Origin: Bradyrhizobium sp. 200
GTDB taxonomy: Bacteria > Pseudomonadota > Alphaproteobacteria > Rhizobiales > Xanthobacteraceae
Length of the DNA: 64,000 bases
Direction: 5' to 3'
Assembly (NCBI RefSeq): GCF_023100945.1
Contig: NZ_CP064689.1
Coordinates: forward strand, 7,298,001-7,362,000
The notes under the pieces are model-generated. The model was not told the origin of the DNA. It made no database searches and saw nothing but the letters and a program-made list of their open reading frames with translations. A program made the translations under genes and the position numbers. Shown here piece after piece: positions 62,130 to 64,000 of this stretch; position 1 is the first letter of the stretch; each line of letters opens with the position of its first letter.

Positions 62130-63806
62130 TCATGCCTTCGCCCACGGCAGGTTACGCGTCAGCCCCGGCAGCCGAACCAGTCTCAAGGTCTCGTAGAGGT
62201 ACTGGTCGGGGAAGCGATTGCCCCCTTGGCCTTGGACCCGATGCTTTCTGCATAACCACTTGCGCAGCCGATAGTTGGTGTGGGCATCGACCACCCGATA
62301 GGCCTTGGAGACCGGACCGAGGTGGAAGTAGTTCGCCCATCCGATAAGCTTGAAGTTGAGTTGCTTCACCAGTTTCTCGGCTGATAGCGTCGTCGTGTGC
62401 TGGCCGGTCTCACTCCGGATCGCATCGCAGATTCGCTTGATGCTCTTCTTCGATGGCCTCGAGTTGAGACAGGCCTTCCCGGTCTTGCGGGAGTAGCACC
62501 GCCCGAACGTGTAACCCAGGAAGTCGAAGCTTTCTTCCGGTACGCGGCAGATGCGGGTCTTGTCTTCGTTGACCTCCAGTTGCAGTTTCTTGATCGCCGC
62601 TCGCATCGTCTGCATGGCGACGTCGGCCGTACCCTTGCAACAGATCACCAGGTCGTCGGCGTAGTTGACGATGACGGCTTCCAGCCGTTGCCGCGTGCCT
62701 GATTGTTTCCACCACAACACCAGCCGTCGCATGTACAGGTTCGACAGTAGCGGGGAGATCGGAGAGCCCTGCGGAATGCCGCGGTGCTCATCCCGATTGC
62801 GCGTGGTTCGATGTTTACGTCCGCGATCGTCCGTTTCTTCCACAGGCGCTTCGATCCACCCCTTGATCAGGTGCAGGATCTGGCGGTCGGTGATCCGGCG
62901 CGCCACCGATTTCATCAGTGGTCCGTGCGGAATCTCATCGAAGTAACCACGCAGATCGGCGTCGACCACGGCCGTGTGCCCGTAATTGATCAGGCGGTTG
63001 ACGGCCTCGACCGCATCCAGCGCATTCTTGCCGGAGCGGTACGCGTATTGCTCGGGTTGCAGGTCGGCCTCGAAGATGGGCTCAAGCACCAGCATCGCCG
63101 CCGTCTGAACAACCCGGTCGCGTATCGTCGCGATCCCCAGAGGTCGCATTTTCTTGCTGTTCGGCTTCGGAATGTAGACCCGTCTGACCGCTTGCGGTCT
63201 GTACGTCTTGTTCCTGAGCTCCTGCGCCAGTTCCCCGAGCCATGGGTTCCAGTCGGTTTCGATATCCGGGTTCTCGCGAGCCTCGGATTTCCGATCTTGG
63301 CTTCCATACGCCTCGATGTCCTCGAACGTCTGGCCGTCGACCCCAGATGCGCCGCCGTTGGCTTTGCATCTGGCATAGGCGAAGCTCAGAACATCCGCAC
63401 GGTACACCTTGTCGTACAGAAGATAGAACCGATACTCGGGTTCTGCCTTCGCTTTCGCATGTAATGCGGTCTGCAGCTTCCGGACACTTGATGGAGTTTC
63501 GAGGTTGCCCAATCTCCCCTCCTTCACCACTTTCCACATCGACTTGAACGAGGGCTCCTTTCCTCCACCGGCATTGCCCGGCTTCCTCGGTACTACGAGC
63601 CCATCCGACTCCCCGCCGCACCCGGCCTGGCCTTCGCAGGCCTCCGGTTGGTCTCTCGCTCGACCGCGCGATGGGGTCTCCCGTGTTGCCCCGGTTCTCG
63701 TTGTGTACGTGCCGTCGTCACTACCCCGGTGGAACCGCTGGGTGCCTGTCGCTCTCTTCCCCAGCGATGTCAGCTTTCCCTGTATAAGCGCCAGGTCAGC
63801 TTCCAC
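62130..63806 (-). CDS. ltrA: group II intron reverse transcriptase/maturase
   Basis: A 558-residue intron-encoded protein. The N-terminus is low in complexity and typical of this intron group (RFHRGSDDGTYTTRTGATRE). RT blocks: KANGGASGVDGQTFED, RRVYIPKPNSKKMRPLGI, AYRSGKNALDAVEAVNRL, GIPQGSPISPLLSNLYM and the catalytic VNYADDLVICCKG. Maturase region: NFKLIGWANYFHLGPVSKAY. No endonuclease HNH motif is evident. Intact, so the intron may still be mobile. Confidence 0.92.
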   Translation of the reverse strand: MEADLALIQGKLTSLGKRATGTQRFHRGSDDGTYTTRTGATRETPSRGRARDQPEACEGQAGCGGESDGLVVPRKPGNAGGGKEPSFKSMWKVVKEGRLGNLETPSSVRKLQTALHAKAKAEPEYRFYLLYDKVYRADVLSFAYARCKANGGASGVDGQTFEDIEAYGSQDRKSEARENPDIETDWNPWLGELAQELRNKTYRPQAVRRVYIPKPNSKKMRPLGIATIRDRVVQTAAMLVLEPIFEADLQPEQYAYRSGKNALDAVEAVNRLINYGHTAVVDADLRGYFDEIPHGPLMKSVARRITDRQILHLIKGWIEAPVEETDDRGRKHRTTRNRDEHRGIPQGSPISPLLSNLYMRRLVLWWKQSGTRQRLEAVIVNYADDLVICCKGTADVAMQTMRAAIKKLQLEVNEDKTRICRVPEESFDFLGYTFGRCYSRKTGKACLNSRPSKKSIKRICDAIRSETGQHTTTLSAEKLVKQLNFKLIGWANYFHLGPVSKAYRVVDAHTNYRLRKWLCRKHRVQGQGGNRFPDQYLYETLRLVRLPGLTRNLPWAKA

Positions 63807-64000
63807 ATTGCACGTTTCGAGGCCTGCTCAACGTTTACTCGCGTTACAGCCCGCACACTCGCGGAGTCACTTAATGACCCTTTCCATCGGAGGCTTCAGC
63901 CGGGTCGTTACCTTGCCGACTGCTCCGATTGCTACCGGCCGGAGCGACCCTTGCCGGAAGGGACTTGCACCCTCTCAAGAACCGTGCCTTTCCACGGCAC

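Larger units (their letters stand above)
61969..64000 (-). mobile_element. group II intron (3' part; 5' end beyond the window)
   Basis: The intron holds an intact reverse transcriptase, a domain V at 62085-62117 and a likely 3' end CTACTCTAC at 61969. The minus-strand sequence upstream of the RT (63807-64000) is structured non-coding intron sequence. It interrupts an EAL-domain gene. Confidence 0.82.

Overview
The window reads as a symbiosis island of a Bradyrhizobium, most likely of the B. elkanii group. The evidence is nitrogenase genes with NifA/sigma-54 promoters (nifH, nifQ, nifV, nifW), a complete uptake-hydrogenase maturation cluster, the rhizobitoxine genes rtxA-rtxC-rtxD-rtxE-rtxF-rtxG, a groESL pair, and many insertion sequences, group II introns and decayed genes. 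No rRNA, tRNA or CRISPR array was seen.

Layout. 1-6.5 kb: nif block. nifH and nifQ run on the minus strand, followed by a broken nifV and an intact nifW; ahpC/ahpD remnants diverge from nifH. 6.5-10.7 kb: a small SANT-like protein gene, then a decayed three-gene serine-recombinase element next to an IS21 istB remnant. 10.7-28.3 kb (minus strand): hupSLCDF, hupG, hupH-I (fused), hupJK, hypABFCDE, hoxX, then a wrecked hoxA and a stub that may be hupT; only the last ~60 codons of hupV remain upstream of hupS. 29.1-30.8 kb: a diaminopropionate ammonia-lyase-like enzyme and a membrane coiled-coil protein. 31.7-32.1 kb: a group II intron tail. 32.5-40.5 kb (minus): the rtx operon with 1-4 nt overlaps between rtxC, D, E, F and G. 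41.2-42.3 kb: an IS630-type element. 43.1-45.3 kb: groES-groEL behind a CIRCE-like operator. 45.7-50.4 kb: small proteins and remnants (S9 peptidase, cytochrome-c peroxidase). 50.4-54.7 kb: a group II intron inserted behind a terminator and itself split by a second serine-recombinase element. 55.3-58 kb: frameshifted metE behind a cobalamin riboswitch. 58.0-59.5 kb: a second IS630-type element. 59.5-61.3 kb: small protein, sufB remnant, nif-type ferredoxin. 61.3-64 kb: an EAL-domain gene split by a group II intron that leaves the window.

How it works together. Nitrogenase makes H2 and the Hup hydrogenase can recycle it. The H2-sensing control circuit (HupUV, HupT, HoxA) is destroyed here, while the structural and maturation genes and two sigma-54 promoters (hupS, hupG) remain. 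This suggests hydrogenase expression has passed to symbiotic control (NifA and/or FixK), an inference. Homocitrate synthase NifV is broken, which fits a bacteroid fed homocitrate by its host. The rtx operon makes and probably exports rhizobitoxine, an inhibitor of PLP enzymes including plant ACC synthase. Several breaks are single-base indels, so read errors are a possible alternative for each; the long intact genes (hupL, hypF, rtxA, groEL) and clustered lesions such as those in hoxA favour real decay.
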